Source: Dysidea avara (Eukaryota; Porifera; Demospongiae; Dictyoceratida; Dysideidae). Taken from it: DNA of 64,000 nucleotides. The DNA lies in contig NC_089285.1 of assembly GCF_963678975.1 (NCBI RefSeq), positions 6,000,694 to 6,064,693 on the forward strand. The letters run 5' to 3'. Each line of letters opens with the position of its first letter. Position 1 is the first letter of the stretch. Shown piece by piece: positions 1 through 11,696 of this stretch. The notes below the pieces were generated by a model. It was not told the origin of the DNA. It saw only the letters and a list, made by a program, of their open reading frames with translations, and did not search any database. Both the position numbers and the translations under genes were made by a program.

Positions 1-1933
1 AAGCATCCATTCTATGGCTATGCGATTTACATTATTCTACTTGTGATGGAACAAGGATTAAAATGATACCTAGAGTTTTACCCTAATGTTACATGGTGAG
101 GCCATGAAAATAACTTTCTGGTAGGGAACATGCAAACTTTTTATTACATACCTCTATAAAATGGTCGATGACTCGATGGTAGTTGCTCCTATCACCTTGC
201 AGTGACTTCCATTGGACTTGTCGTGAATTTTTGTATCAGGCAATATATGATTTACATGAGTAATCCCACAATCAAAAGTAAGCATGTGGCAAGAATTATG
301 AAACACGGAGACTTGACTTGTCGATATTCATCACTTCATAATAAGTAAGCCACTGTAGTCACAGTGCTCCTCCAAGTAGCCCAGTGGACTCACTTTTTAA
401 ATCTATGTGTGTTTGTAGGCTGTAAGAATTAAGTTATCTCACCTAGTGTCACCATGCGAGTCCATATTGTGTAAACATGCATTTTCGAAAAGCAGATTTA
501 AGGGTTAACCTTGAAAAGAAATATTTAGGCTATACCTAGTAGTAATACCCCCACCTTTGATGTTGGCCATGAAAAACAAATTTATAAGGTGTCTGTATAA
601 GGAATGAGGCGTCTGCTCTAGTACATTGCCTGCCTTATGATCTCAGGGTGGTTGACGATCCACAAAAGTTGGATTTCTTACCAAGAGTATACCTTGACCC
701 TTGACTTCTACATACAGCAAAAACTTAAATGAAAATTTCAATTTGTTTGGATAAAAGCAACTATTAAACTTTCGTGCTGTAAAGTTTCCCACCCAAAGCT
801 TCTTTTTCCTAGGAGCTTCAGTGATTATATCAGACCATGTATGGAATTATTGGTAAACACCACTTGCCACCCTTAATCACTCACAAACCTTAATGCACTA
901 GTTTGTAATGTACCGGACAGTAAACCAGCCACGTCTCAGGATATTAAACTAAAATTTTAACACAAGATAGATAAGCACCCAATACCTCATTTAAGCTATT
1001 AAACAGAAAATAAACCAAAAAGGTAGGTTTCCAAGATCACGTTACAATTATTGAATGTAAAAGTGCTACTTGAAATGATGCTTGTACTGTCCTATGCCAA
1101 AAATCCCTTGTTTAAAGGATGAAGATCGTACAATACAGGATACATTAGAGTGACACCTCCTTGACAGTAGGTAGTATAGGCATGCTGTCTACTTCTAATA
1201 ACGATACAGTCGAGTCCTTTGTGGAGACTTAAACCCATATGCATGCCATACAATGGTGATGGGATAAGGTAGAGGTTTAACCAGTTTGTATACAATGCAT
1301 TTATTGCTCTTTCTACTCCACAACCCACATTTTTAAAAAAGCTGGTAGCCAATACTACTGGATTTATTTTTTGTGCGATTTTTTTTTTGAAATATAACAA
1401 GTAAATAAACAAGAAACAGCAATTGAAGTACATGTGATGGAAGCATGCACCTGACCCTCACACATTGCAAGGTCAAGTGCTGCGATAGTAACTGGATTGG
1501 CAGGGTTACAGTAAAGAAAAACTGGTGGAGCATCTAATCCAGGACACTACACTACTGGTCTTTCTAAGCAGCAGGCAGAAATGCTAACGTCTTGTAAGCA
1601 ATACTAGCCGCACCTCCCATTCCCCCAAAAAGTAGGGAATACCAATGGGGTGAAGGAGCCCAATTCAACATCACTCAGTATAATATAGCTAAGATCAGAC
1701 CGACTTTCTTCTTTTGTGTGTGGGTGGGGAATAAGTGATCTAGTACACTTCCCATAGAATTTCTGTGTAACGTTTCACCAGCTCTATGGTGAGTGCTGAT
1801 TGGCCACTTATTCCGCACTCACACACTAAGAAACAATTCTGTCTGGTCTACGCAAGACTACCATAGCCATGCCAACTGGTGCATTTTATTTAGAGAAAGT
1901 AGTCTGGTACCACACTAGCCTTTCAAAACAATA

Positions 1934-2655
1934 TGTGACTGTCTCTGGGAAAACCGGTCTTATCGCCCATTTAAAAGTATCGAGAAACGTCGGTTTTAAA
2001 CATTCAGTGTGTTGTAGCTGGCCAATGGTGGTAGGTACGCATACAAAATTTTCACACGTTTCACAGCAATTTCTTACCTTCCTGATCATCCACTGAAGAA
2101 GTAATCAGCAGCTAAGTTTCCCGCCATTTTAGATAGTTTTTAAACCGAGGTTGTCTGTATCAGGCGAGATCCAGAAGGGTGGGAGGCGGGGGCCCTGGAA
2201 GGCAGGCGAGATCCAGAAGGGTGGGAGGCGGGGGCCCTGGAAGGCGGGCGAGATCCAGAAGGGTGGGAGGCGGGGGCCCTGGAAGGCGGGCAAGATGGTG
2301 TTCAAAAATTGAAAAGAAACGTGCTGGGATGAACTGGGCCAAGTTATAGGCCACTCAGGGCTCAGAACTGGCTAAAATGAAAGGAAATTTACAGCACAAG
2401 TCATTGTCCAACACCACGGAGCTGTACAGCCACACACAGCCATCACCTGGTTGGCCAGGGCTCCATCAAGACCCCAGATCACTCGTACGGCTCGCCACTG
2501 TGCTCTGAAAAAGCAGCCAGCAAAAGCAGACCACTTCACTCTGGTCGACTGTGGCAGTGAAACTTGATAGTGCATTCATTAAGCTTTGTGTTTGTGTGAA
2601 AAAATCAAACTTCCTGTCTTGGGCGATAAGAACGGTTTTCGTAGATCCAGTCACA
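1934..2655. mobile_element. 722-bp TA-inserting miniature element inside E1
   Basis: Absent from both E2 arms, where the flanks join directly (29622 region). The ends are inverted and imperfect over about 35 bp: TGTGACTGTCTCTGGGAAAA at the left, and the right end reversed reads TGTGACTGGATCTACGAAAA. TA dinucleotides at 1932-1933 and 2656-2657 are the target duplication, since the empty site in E2 has a single TA. This fits a non-autonomous Tc1/mariner-type element (inference from the TA target). A related decayed end is at about 5738-5765. Confidence 0.85.
2161..2290. repeat. Tandem repeat, 3 x 42 bp, GC-rich
   Basis: Three near-identical 42-bp units starting at 2161, 2203 and 2245, each containing GGGAGGCGGGGGCCCTGGAA, inside the TA-inserted element. 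The proline/leucine-rich peptide readable on the minus strand follows from the tandem repeat. Confidence 0.9.
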
Positions 2656-2950
2656 TATAATCTCAACGTGTGTATCTACTTATCCTACTTACCTTTAGTC
2701 CGTTTGAGCAGTTTTCTCTGTGTGCTGACCATTCCTTGGGGGTAGACTTGAGTTCTGGACAGAGCCTGGTACCACTACATCACGTGCGTACTGAATGAAC
2801 GCAAAATTTTTAATTATTTGCCATGTCAGGAACAGAGGAAATTAACGCCTCGACGTGTTAACAAACCAGGTCAGCAGTGTTTATAAATTCTTAAACTTTG
2901 AGCATTGAAACTTAAGCAATTGGAATTTATTGCCTAATGTCCTAGTGACC

Positions 2951-3015
2951 AAACGGTAAAGTAAATAGGCGCTTCGCGCGCGCAGCGCGCGAAGCGCCTA
3001 TTTACTTTACCGTTT
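2951..3015. repeat. Terminal hairpin of E1
   Basis: Perfect or near-perfect 31-bp stem with a ~3-nt loop. The stem runs from AAACGGTAAAGTAAATAGG into a CG-rich apex (GCGCTTCGCGCGC). The same hairpin stands at 13338-13402 and 29925-29989, and a diverged form at about 43945-44010. Confidence 0.93.
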
Positions 3016-3474
3016 GTAATATTAGACTTATAATTGGCCCCAAAATACACGGATCTGAGAGACTGTGAGAATTCATTTAAGAGCCGTGTTTAATTTAAAT
3101 GGCTACAGGGTCATGGTATTTCAATTAAGGCTACACCAAACTTTTCATCGTAAATCTTTTTTGCACCGTGTTATACTTAGTATTGCTGTATGTTGTCACT
3201 CCTGCAAGAAAGAACGGTTCAAGCTGATTGCATGGAATTTAAACAGTAAATCAAATAAATCCTATACAGATAGATGTTCAAGTTATAATGAAAAATAGCC
3301 TAACGTCCTCACAGCTAATTGAATTATGAATCAACTTTGCATGGCTCCAAGACATTACCGCTTCATTAAAGCATTTCTGCACCTTGCAACTTTTCCATCA
3401 ACAATGTATGACATGGCCAATCCCCTCACCCACCAATGAAATTGCAATTGGGCTGAATATCATTTGATCATAAC

Positions 3475-3575
<101 letters not shown>

Positions 3576-3691
3576 AATTTTAAAGCAATAATGGTGTGGA
3601 ATTCTATGTTCAAAACATCAATGAGAATAGAACAATAAAAATCTGTTATTACAGGATGTACTAAACTTGTAATATCCTATTATACAGTTGA

Positions 3692-4290
3692 TTACTCCTT
3701 TCCTTCCAGTTCAGAAATTTCATCTTGTAATATGTTTGTCACTCTTAATATTCTCTCAGTATCAGGACCACCAATTTGGCCCAGTGCAGTCTTTGCAGCA
3801 TCCCTCACCACTGAGATGAAGTCATTACGCCTACACCAATTACTAACACAGTGGCACATGTATTTGAAGTATTTGTATGCACACATGGTTGGGTTAGCGT
3901 GGAACCTCATTTGTATAAACACCAGTGAGACCTTGGGATTCGTGTGATTGAGGGTCCATATGTGTACAAGACATCCATGATGCAAATATAAACTAATTCA
4001 ACTATCACCATGAAGTACTAGGGCTGTCCCTTACCAAAGGTAGCTGATTTTAGCAACCACCTCTTCAGCCTTAATATGTATGGCCAAGGCTGAGACAGGC
4101 ACTTTGTCGACATATTCAATCCTTATCATCCAAGAGGACCATTAGACGATTAATGACCATCTTCTCTTTTGTGCCAGTACGACCTAGTGAAATGGTAGCT
4201 ACAGCTCTGATGTTGGGCTCTTACAGTTTTAACAGAGCATCCATCACAGCTGGTGTCAGGAACTTGCCTATGAAATGATCACACCAGATA
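3692..4290 (-). pseudogene. 3' end of a HEAT-repeat protein gene, decayed
   Basis: The last exon (3830 down to 3692) encodes VVRDAAKTALGQIGG followed by a charged tail and a stop, which reads like a terminal HEAT helix pair. The preceding exon (about 4290 down to 4035) encodes RAVATISLGRTG, then VINRLMVLLDD, then RQSACLSLGH and AEEVVAKISYLW, the typical alternation of HEAT helices. A GT donor at 4034-4033 and an AG acceptor just above 3830 join the exons in phase (YLW/RND). The upstream exon carries in-frame stops (after DALLKL and after DDKD) and a one-base shift after SLGH, so the piece is broken or badly sequenced. I cannot name the family member. The more 5' exons are not recognisable. 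Confidence 0.55.
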
Positions 4291-5132
4291 ATTTTTTTGC
4301 TTAAACAGCTGTCGAGTGTTCTTTATATTCAACTAGTGGCTGTTCCACAATACCCTCCATAAATTAATTTAAAAACTGGAGTTGGCCACTTTCAACAGTG
4401 CACACTCCTTAATTTATGATGTACAACATTTTTGTCATCTGTCTTTAATGATGATGTAGAGATTTGCTACTCAGTTATTTTCTTAACACTACACGATGGC
4501 AGTAGCACAAAATACAGCTAATCTAGCTGAATACATATAATAACTATACAATATGAAAATAACTTAGTACAGTGACAATTGCATATTACAAAGTATAAGT
4601 CAGTTAAGGTGTGTGTGCAATGAGTTCATTAATGAATTATAAGAGGTTTCCTCCTTATATGTGGCTTCCATTGATAGTTAATGGCTTTTGTTGGCAAATG
4701 ATGGTTTCCCCATCTTTCCAGTCTTTACAACCTAACAGATGTGCATGGGATTCCCTGGATGTGGCTGTAACAGTCTACAAAGGTTTCTCTAATAATCAAC
4801 CGACCCCTAATGAAAACACAAAAGACGTGATGTTTAAAGTACAGTTTGATTCGAATTAAGAGAAAATTCCGCAGGCCATGTGGCTCCTTGTGCAGGCACT
4901 TGCCTAGACTGTGAATTGTCTGTGAATCAAGTCACCACCTGCATGGTTTGGAATTTTTTCTGCATTCAACAGGTTTTTAGTAACATACATGTGTCTGACT
5001 CCTGCTACACAGGCTTTCAGTAGCTTTCTTGCAGGTCCCTAATAGGATAGTGACTATAATAACGACTAAATATATTAATACAGATCTAGAAGTCAGGACT
5101 GCATGCATATCATATGCAGCCAACCAGTGTTT

Positions 5133-5530
5133 ACTCTAGGGCTGTTAGGGGGAACTCCCCCACCTAATATTTTAGACTCCCCCTAAAATTGTGAGTGACA
5201 ATTGCACCAAAAATGCCTTCAGATTCAATCTCAGACAATTTATTATGAAATATTTTCTCAGGTTCAAAACGGTATATGCAACCTTAAAAATACTCTCAAA
5301 ACATTGAGTCTCAGATGGCCTAATTTAAAATAATTTCCCAGCTTGATACATATACAACTGGCTATTCAATATCCAAGAGCCAAAGTACGTACGTAGCTAT
5401 ATATACAGCCAAAGACATTACGTAGTATAGCTATAATATCTATGTACATGTATACCCAGTATATCTTAAATTAAGCTTAATTGTTTTCAAAATAGTACGC
5501 TCAACTCTCAAAAATGTCCTTAAATTCAAT
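5133..5530. repeat. Dispersed repeat with ~130-bp internal subrepeats (copy 1)
   Basis: Shares with 32330-32960 (opposite orientation) a C/G-run end and repeated blocks of the type TTCAGATTCAATCTCAGA at roughly 130-bp spacing, together with CCCCCTAAAATTGTGAGTGA. Class unknown. 5530-5870 is AT-rich and holds a decayed end of the TA-inserting family at 5738-5765. Confidence 0.6.
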
Positions 5531-6060
5531 CTCAGAAAGTGTAGTTTTAAAAATTGCTTAGGCCAGTTTGCTTTCAAATAGCTATGATTCACAACTATTA
5601 AATAGAGATAGCTAGCTTCGGATTTAGTTAATCTCAGAAAGCTATAACATACAAGGCTAAAACTTGGCCAGCATACACTTGGCTAAGTAGATTATAAATA
5701 TTCAATAAAGAATTTGAAAAATGCGCCATTAGCTAAGTCGGGTTTTCGCAGATCCGGTCACTGACTTTTACAACTAGCCAAATACCATTTACAACTAGCT
5801 AAAAGTCATTTAGCTACAACTAGATTTTTGGCCACAACTAGCCCCCTTTTTTAGCCCCTGCCCAGACTTATGGAAATTATTATTATTATTATTATTAACA
5901 CTTTACAGTGACCAATGATCTACATTGTCTCCGGGTTGGTGAGGTGAGACCTGAAAAAAAAAAAAGGTCACAGCCAGCTGAGAATAGCTGCCCACCTCAC
6001 CAGCTACGCATTTATAGCTGATAAACTACATAAAATCCTTACATAGCTCGCTACACACTG

Positions 6061-6270
6061 TGACTGCTTTATTAGAGTGACTGCTCTATTAGAGTATCTC
6101 GATCTTTATCGCGGTTTTCAGCCCTCGTTTCAGCCCTACTCCAAGAAGGATAATTTTGGCGTGATATCATTCTGAGGGGGGCTGGCCCCCTCAGCAGACC
6201 GAGGAGGGAGGCTTCAGCCCCCTAGCCCCCCCCCCCCCCACTTCTCCAGCCCTTTCCTCCGCCTATGAGG
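6061..6270 (+). repeat. Dispersed repeat with 'GACTGCTCTATTAGAGTAT' motif
   Basis: Two tandem copies of GACTGCTCTATTAGAGTAT-like sequence are followed about 70 bp later by CCCCTCAGCAGACCGAGG and a poly-C run. The same order (motif, then CCCCCTCAGCAGACCGAGGG) recurs at 44136-44290, so this is a family of about 200 bp or more. Confidence 0.65.
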
Positions 6271-6713
6271 TTTAGTAGCTGCTCTCATTTTTGTATAGCT
6301 ATAGCTAAAGATGGTGTAACTAAACGCCAAATCTACGTGGATAGCCTATAGTCCCAACTGCCCTGGCTGACTTAGGTAATCCTAAGGCTGCAGCACATGT
6401 TGCTGTCAGACCTTCAGTGCTGGTCACTGTAAAGCGCTAATAATAATAATAATGACTCCGCTAACGGCGCTAACGTGGATATGCATGGAATTCCCCCGGA
6501 TATAGCTGTAAACGGCTTCTCTCGTATGCATGACTAAATACGGACTCGAAGTCAAGACCGCATAATTTATTGCCAGCTGTGCAGTCAGCCGTGGCACTCT
6601 CATCCATTTATAACTGTATAGCTAGCTATATAGGTGACCTTAGCTAAGGTTTACGCATTCGTATAACACTAAACGAAAATTTTGTATGGAAGGCCGTGCA
6701 TAGCTAGTCTAAA

Positions 6714-7765
6714 ATGGACGCTGAAGAATTGCTAAAACAGGTGACTCTTACGAAAGTAGAAGTCGATGGCAGAGAACTAGGACGTGGTGCTTACGCGAAG
6801 GTTTTTACAGTGAAATATGATGGACATGTTTACGCGGCGAAAGAAATTCACTCAATCCTGGTGGAAGAAGTCGGAGAAGAGCAAAAACAGGCGATAAAGA
6901 AAAGTTTTCTACGTGAATGCTATCAATGCAGTGTCCTGGAACACCCAAATATTGTGCAGTTTATGGGAATCTGCTATCTAGACAGGAATTCTTATCTTCC
7001 AGTTATCGTTATGGAGTTGATGGATCAAAGTCTGACGTCTTTTCTCAGGGACAAGCCAAATGTTGAGATCAAAGCAAAGCACTCCATTTTGCTTGACATA
7101 TCACATGGATTGGCTTACTTACACACACGTGATCCTCCAATAATCCACCGCGATCTTTCTCCCAATAATGTGATGTTGACTGACAAACTGGTAGCTAAAA
7201 TTGGAGACTTGGGTGTGGCTAAAATGATCCAAGCTGACAAGAATACAAGCAGACGTAGCACACTAACAACAGCTCCAGGAACTGCTGACTTTATGCCACC
7301 AGAGTCCCTCATTGACAAGCCAGTGTATGATACTTCACTAGATATTTTCTCATTCGGTGGAGTCACACTATTTGTGATCAATGAAGAATGGCCTACTCCA
7401 ACAGCAATAGCAGAATTTGATCCCAGGACACGTTGTGTGAGAGGATTTACTGAAACTGAACGTCGTCAGCGTCATATAGATATGATGGTTGGGGAAGCTG
7501 ATGAGTTAAGGTCACTGGTACAAAGGTGTCTGGACAACGATCCAGCAGTACGTCCCAATATAAACATCTTGTCAGAATCATTAAAGGTAAATCATAACAC
7601 ATGTACACCTGTATACAAAGCTGAAAAGCTGTCTAACTGACCACCTAAATTCTTGTTTCTCGCCAGCTGATGCAGGCACATATCAAAGCGACTTGCACCA
7701 AACAAAGCGCTCATCATAAGTCTTGCTGCTGTGGTACCTTTTGGCAACCTCTTTTTCTACTCTGA
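6714..7765 (+). CDS. Protein kinase, TKL/TK-like, two exons
   Basis: Predicted soluble protein kinase of 323 residues. Exon 1 is 6714-7586 (291 codons), then a 80-base intron (GTAAAT donor at 7587, CGCCAG acceptor ending 7666), then exon 2 at 7667-7765 (32 codons and TGA); both joins are phase 0. The single-exon reading to 7640 simply runs into the intron. Kinase features: glycine loop ELGRGAYAKV (21-30), lysine in AAKEI (K43), catalytic loop HRDLSPNN (145-152), metal site DLG in place of DFG (165-167), activation-segment end PPE in place of APE (195-197), DIFSFGG (210-216) and a late Arg in the AVRPN motif. All catalytic residues are present, so it should be active. There is no signal peptide or membrane segment. 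The tail contains a CCC cluster and a hydrophobic end. HRDLSPNN places it in the TKL/TK-like group expanded in sponges (family knowledge). The substrate is unknown. Confidence 0.88.
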
Positions 7766-7872
7766 GCCTTTTTAGTACAACCTTTTTTAATGTGTATACC
7801 TCTTAGTGTTTTGTACTTGTAATCCATAACACTGAATGTACTCACTCACAACCCTGAGCATATCAGAATAGA

Positions 7873-8102
7873 AAACAAGCTTATTCAACATGACTGGAAA
7901 GAACAAGGACTGATATCAAGTTGCAGCCAAGTGAATGCAGTATTTCCCATTCTCTTTGTAGTTAGATATAGCTATAATAAAACTAGAGCAAATACACATG
8001 CAACTAGCTATAGCTACAAAGAGAATGGGTACTACTGCATTCACTTGGCCGCAACTTGATATCAGTTCTTGTTCTTACCAGGCTTGTTGAATAAGCTTGT
8101 TC
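7873..8102. mobile_element. Foldback element downstream of kinase gene
   Basis: Long inverted repeat: AACAAGCTTATTCAACA at the left is mirrored by TGTTGAATAAGCTTGTT at the right, with arms of about 85 bp (including CTGATATCAAGTTGC) around a short AT-rich centre. It lies where the kinase 3' UTR would be and may supply or disrupt polyadenylation signals (an AATAAA is near 7975). Confidence 0.85.
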
Positions 8103-8784
8103 AATTGTTCAATTGATCCTACTTTGCTTGGCAGCACCCTATATTTACAGCTGTTTGTATAACTTACAGTAAGTTACTTTTGAAGAAACCATAATCTGTT
8201 ACTAGCAATTTAAAATTATTATGTAATGAAGTAATATTATTATGGTAACATTCTATAAGTTAGTAATACAGAGCTAAAGGTGAAGAAAGCCCCACAATAC
8301 ATGGCAATGAGACTTTTACTGTAGTTAGTTGGCTATAGTGACCTGACTCAACTGTAAGAAAAAATTAGAAATTCAGTCACTGATATGATAATAACACTGT
8401 CAGCTCTTCCGCAAGCTTTGACAAAGGAGAATCTCAACTTGAAATCTAGGCCAGCCACCCCCCACCCCCCTAGAGTTTCTTTCTATCATCTAGCTTGTAT
8501 ACTGTGCAAGTAAAACATACATAATAATAATGTTTCTCACATAATAACTACGCTTGTATATAGCACTGTTCTGAAGAATAATTTTGGTGAAGATCAAGAT
8601 AGTCATGAAATATAAACTCTAATTCAGAAATCCCTTTTTCAAAATTCCTGAGTACACCCCTGATATGCTCTTATGCACCTATCATTTGTAACCCCAGTAC
8701 AAGGTGATCGTGGGTTGAATTGGGTTTTTGACACCGGTGGTTAAAATAAACAAAATAATATGTATCTCTTTGCTAGGGTTCTTA

Positions 8785-10610
8785 TTTTTTTGATTTATTT
8801 TTGATTTATATTTTAACCTCCGAGCAATCGGCTACAGCCGTTCTTCCTTGCCCGGAGGGACACATACAATACATAGATAATACACACAACTAAACAAAGT
8901 AAGGTATAACCGATACAAAGACAACCAAACTAAACAACTTACAACACACACACACAAAAACAAAAAACATGCATATAGTTACAATCATATTAATGTTATC
9001 AAAGGAGTGAGTCACAGTGCTGCTTAAGGACATCCACATACTCATAAAATGGAGAATTAATACAGTCAGTTACAGATGATGGTAATACATTCCACCATTG
9101 AATGGTTTCATAATGAAAAAAATGTTGAGTAAAGCATAAGCGGAACATAGGTATATGTTTGCAAAATATACTGGTGTCCTTGTACTATAAGAAGTAGTTC
9201 CACCAAAAACAATTGGTGGTTCGAGTGGGATACATTTAACTTGGTGGTACTGGTGGTACATTAAACACAGTGATTTAAACTGAATAAAATAAGGCAGTGG
9301 CAATCATTGCAATCTATGATAAAATTCAGACACATGATCATATTTCCTTAGGTCATAACACAACCTTACTGCACGGTTCTGCATCCTTGCAGTAGAGTGC
9401 TTCCCAGTGATGGTCCCAAACTGTTACACGGTAAGACAAATGAGACAATACCAGGGATTCCAATAACATCTTCATCAAACTATTGTCAATAACATGTCGA
9501 TGAGACCTAAGCAAACATAGATAGTACGACATTTTACGGCACACATTAGCAACGTGATGGGTCCAAGACATAGTAGAGTCAAAAATAAGTTCTAAATACT
9601 TCTGTTTCTCAGTAACTTGTAGAACAACACCACCAACAGATATAGGAGGATGTGTAAACTTTGTGGAAAGAATGGAGGTTTTAAACCACATAACGGAAGA
9701 TTTTTTAAAGTTAATTTCCATTCTACTCTGTAAAATCCACTGCTGCATTAATGAGAGTTGAGAGCACATATAGTATTTTGTACAGTAGCTGGGGTGGCAC
9801 CAGTGCAAATAATAGTTGCATACTGTAAAAGTAGACCATTGGCCAACTGTGTTGGAAGAGAATTCATATAAATTAAAAACAACAATGGCCCAAGGTCACT
9901 CCCCTGGGGTATGCCACCCTTCATAAGTCTCCATGATGAAAATGTAACAGATGACTTAATTCTGTGATAACGGTTAGACGGATAATCTTTAAACCATTCC
10001 GCTGCTGTACTGTGAACACCAAGTTCAGAAATTCTTTGTAATAGCAGGCAGTGATCAAGTGAGTCAAACGCCTTCCTCAAGTCAATAAATGCAGCACAAA
10101 CTACACTGCCTCTATCCAATGATGTAGCAATATGATCGACTGCCAATAACAAATTATCTTCAGTAGATTTACCACAACGATACGCACCCTGGTGTGGATG
10201 CAACAAATTATTCTGTTTAAGGTACTGGCCGAGTTGTGTAGAGACAATTTTCTCCAAAACATTCATGACCACAGGGACGACAGCAATAGGACGATAATTA
10301 GAGGGGTCATCAGGGGCGCCACCCTTATGTACAGGCGTAATGTGAGACCTCTTCCAAGCTGATGGCACAACTTTTTGCTGTAATGAATAATTAAACAAAC
10401 TAGTCAATGGTTCAGCAATCTCATTAGCAACTTCCTTTAAAAATCTAGAAGATAAATCATCTGGCCAGTGGATTTTCTCACATCAAGAGATGACAGGTGG
10501 GCAAAAACAGTAGAACTATCGATCTGGTTAAACATAAATTGATCACTGATATTCTCACTTGAAGAGGCATTGTAATGCTCAGCAGGAAGATGCTGAGCAC
10601 TAATTTCCAC
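8785..10610 (-). pseudogene. Non-LTR retrotransposon reverse transcriptase, dead, 5'-truncated
   Basis: Runs from about 10610 down to a 3' end near 8785. Reverse-transcriptase landmarks in order: SAWKRSHITPVHKGG, NYRPIAVVPVVMNVLEKIV, HQGAYRCGKSTEDNLL, FIDLRKAFDSLDH (catalytic Asp of motif A), GIPQGSDLGPLLFLIYMNSL, then QYA-TIICTG. Downstream come INFKKSSVMWFKT, KYLELIFDSTMSW and, after frameshifts, MQNRAVRLCYDL, the usual C-terminal part of CR1/Jockey-type elements. At the active site the two Asp codons of YADD are missing (junction 9816/9817), an in-frame 6-base loss. At least three further frameshifts (near 10470, 9760 and 9390) and 5' truncation confirm that it is dead. The 3' end (plus strand 8785-8860) has a hairpin CCTCCGAGCAATCGGC...CCGGAGG and an A-rich tail. 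Family assignment beyond CR1/Jockey-like is not possible by eye. Confidence 0.85.
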
Positions 10611-10652
10611 TGACATCTCTTGATGTCAGTGGCAATTAGTGCTCAGCATCTT
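10587..10652. repeat. Hairpin at the 5' break of the retrotransposon
   Basis: A 31-bp stem (AAGATGCTGAGCACTAATT mirrored by AATTAGTGCTCAGCATCTT, one mismatch) sits exactly where recognisable retrotransposon coding sequence stops. It looks like a copy of the 5' border turned back on itself, as expected of an aberrant target-primed insertion or template switch. Confidence 0.75.
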
Positions 10653-11690
10653 ACAGTGACGAAAAAAGGCAAGTGTTGTAAATGATATGGCTGGGGGTGG
10701 GCTTAGATGGAAAATCTTGTAACCCAGTAATAAGGCCAGTTTTGGGAGTACAGCTAGGGTGCTCCTGAGATTGAATGGAAGTAATTTTAATAGAAAGTAA
10801 TACAGTTGAAAAATACAGCTCTTGCTGCCTGTAAGTGAAAATCTTATAATGATGCTACAACTCATTTGATAAGTATATATAAAGATGCTGGTATAATAGG
10901 TGAGATATATAACAAGAAGGGATAATTCTATGACATGATTGTCAATAGTATATGCCTGTGTATATAACACCTGTACAATGTGTACTTGAGTGCATACCAC
11001 ACATTCCTCTGCTGTATGTGATATGTAGGAGATGCTCCATTGAATAACCAAATGTGAACTATCATTCCCACTAAACATATGTCACCTTAAAAGGTTATTA
11101 GAGCTAATTTATAATTATATGTAAAATATGTAGCATGATGATTTGCTGGCAATTACGCCAAAAGTGTATATAGTAGTTGGGCAGCTTAATGGCTTATTTT
11201 GAATGGATGTGGACATTCCGGCAGGGCCGGCTCACTTTTTTAACATTGGGTGGGCTAAACTGATATATATTTGACAGGAATAAGTCACTGCACACTGTGC
11301 TTGTAAAATGCAAAGCATTTTTCCCTCTAGGGGGATCTGGGGGCATGCCCTCCAAGGAAACTTTTTGAAATTTAGATGCTTGAGAATGAAAATTATGATA
11401 ATTTGGACAGAAAATTTAATCAGTAGTCTTATAGCTAGCTAGTATCCAGCTTAAAAATTTTGCCAGTCCATCTTTCCATTTGTTGAAAGTTGCTGGCAAT
11501 GCAATGTTGATAAATCAACCAGTTAATATTAAACTTACAAAAGCTTGTTGTATAAGCTATGTATTTTCTTCTCCCTGTTGCAAGTGTGGCAAAACACTTC
11601 TTTATCATCATAATGAAAAAAACTAAACTCAGTAAACCATGAATCTTGTCCCGGTCAATGACAACACATGTTGTCACGTATGTTGAGGCC
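10653..11690. other. Gene-free stretch, nothing assigned
   Basis: AT-rich sequence without convincing exons. 11221-11400 begins with GCAGGGCCGGCTCAC and resembles one end of an old DNA transposon, but I could not find its partner. Confidence 0.4.
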
Positions 11691-11696
11691 CTAAAC

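Larger units (their letters stand above)
1..3056 (+). mobile_element. End segment of giant repeat copy E1 (cut by window start)
   Basis: Colinear and nearly identical to 27684-30028, the outer part of the right arm of the palindrome E2, and to the reverse complement of 13304-15640. It stops at the same terminal point (GGCCCCAAAATACACGGATC, ending about 3056), so this is the right end of another copy whose body lies upstream of the window. Differences from E2: a 722-bp insertion at 1934-2655, loss of most of the second terminal hairpin near 2925, and scattered substitutions and small indels. No convincing protein gene. A 96-codon frame that is open in both E2 arms is shifted here by one extra A near 1100, which argues against coding. 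Confidence 0.85.

Noticed and set aside
2160-2354. Proline/leucine-rich peptide on the minus strand
   Set aside because: Encoded by the 42-bp tandem repeat; no other coding signal.
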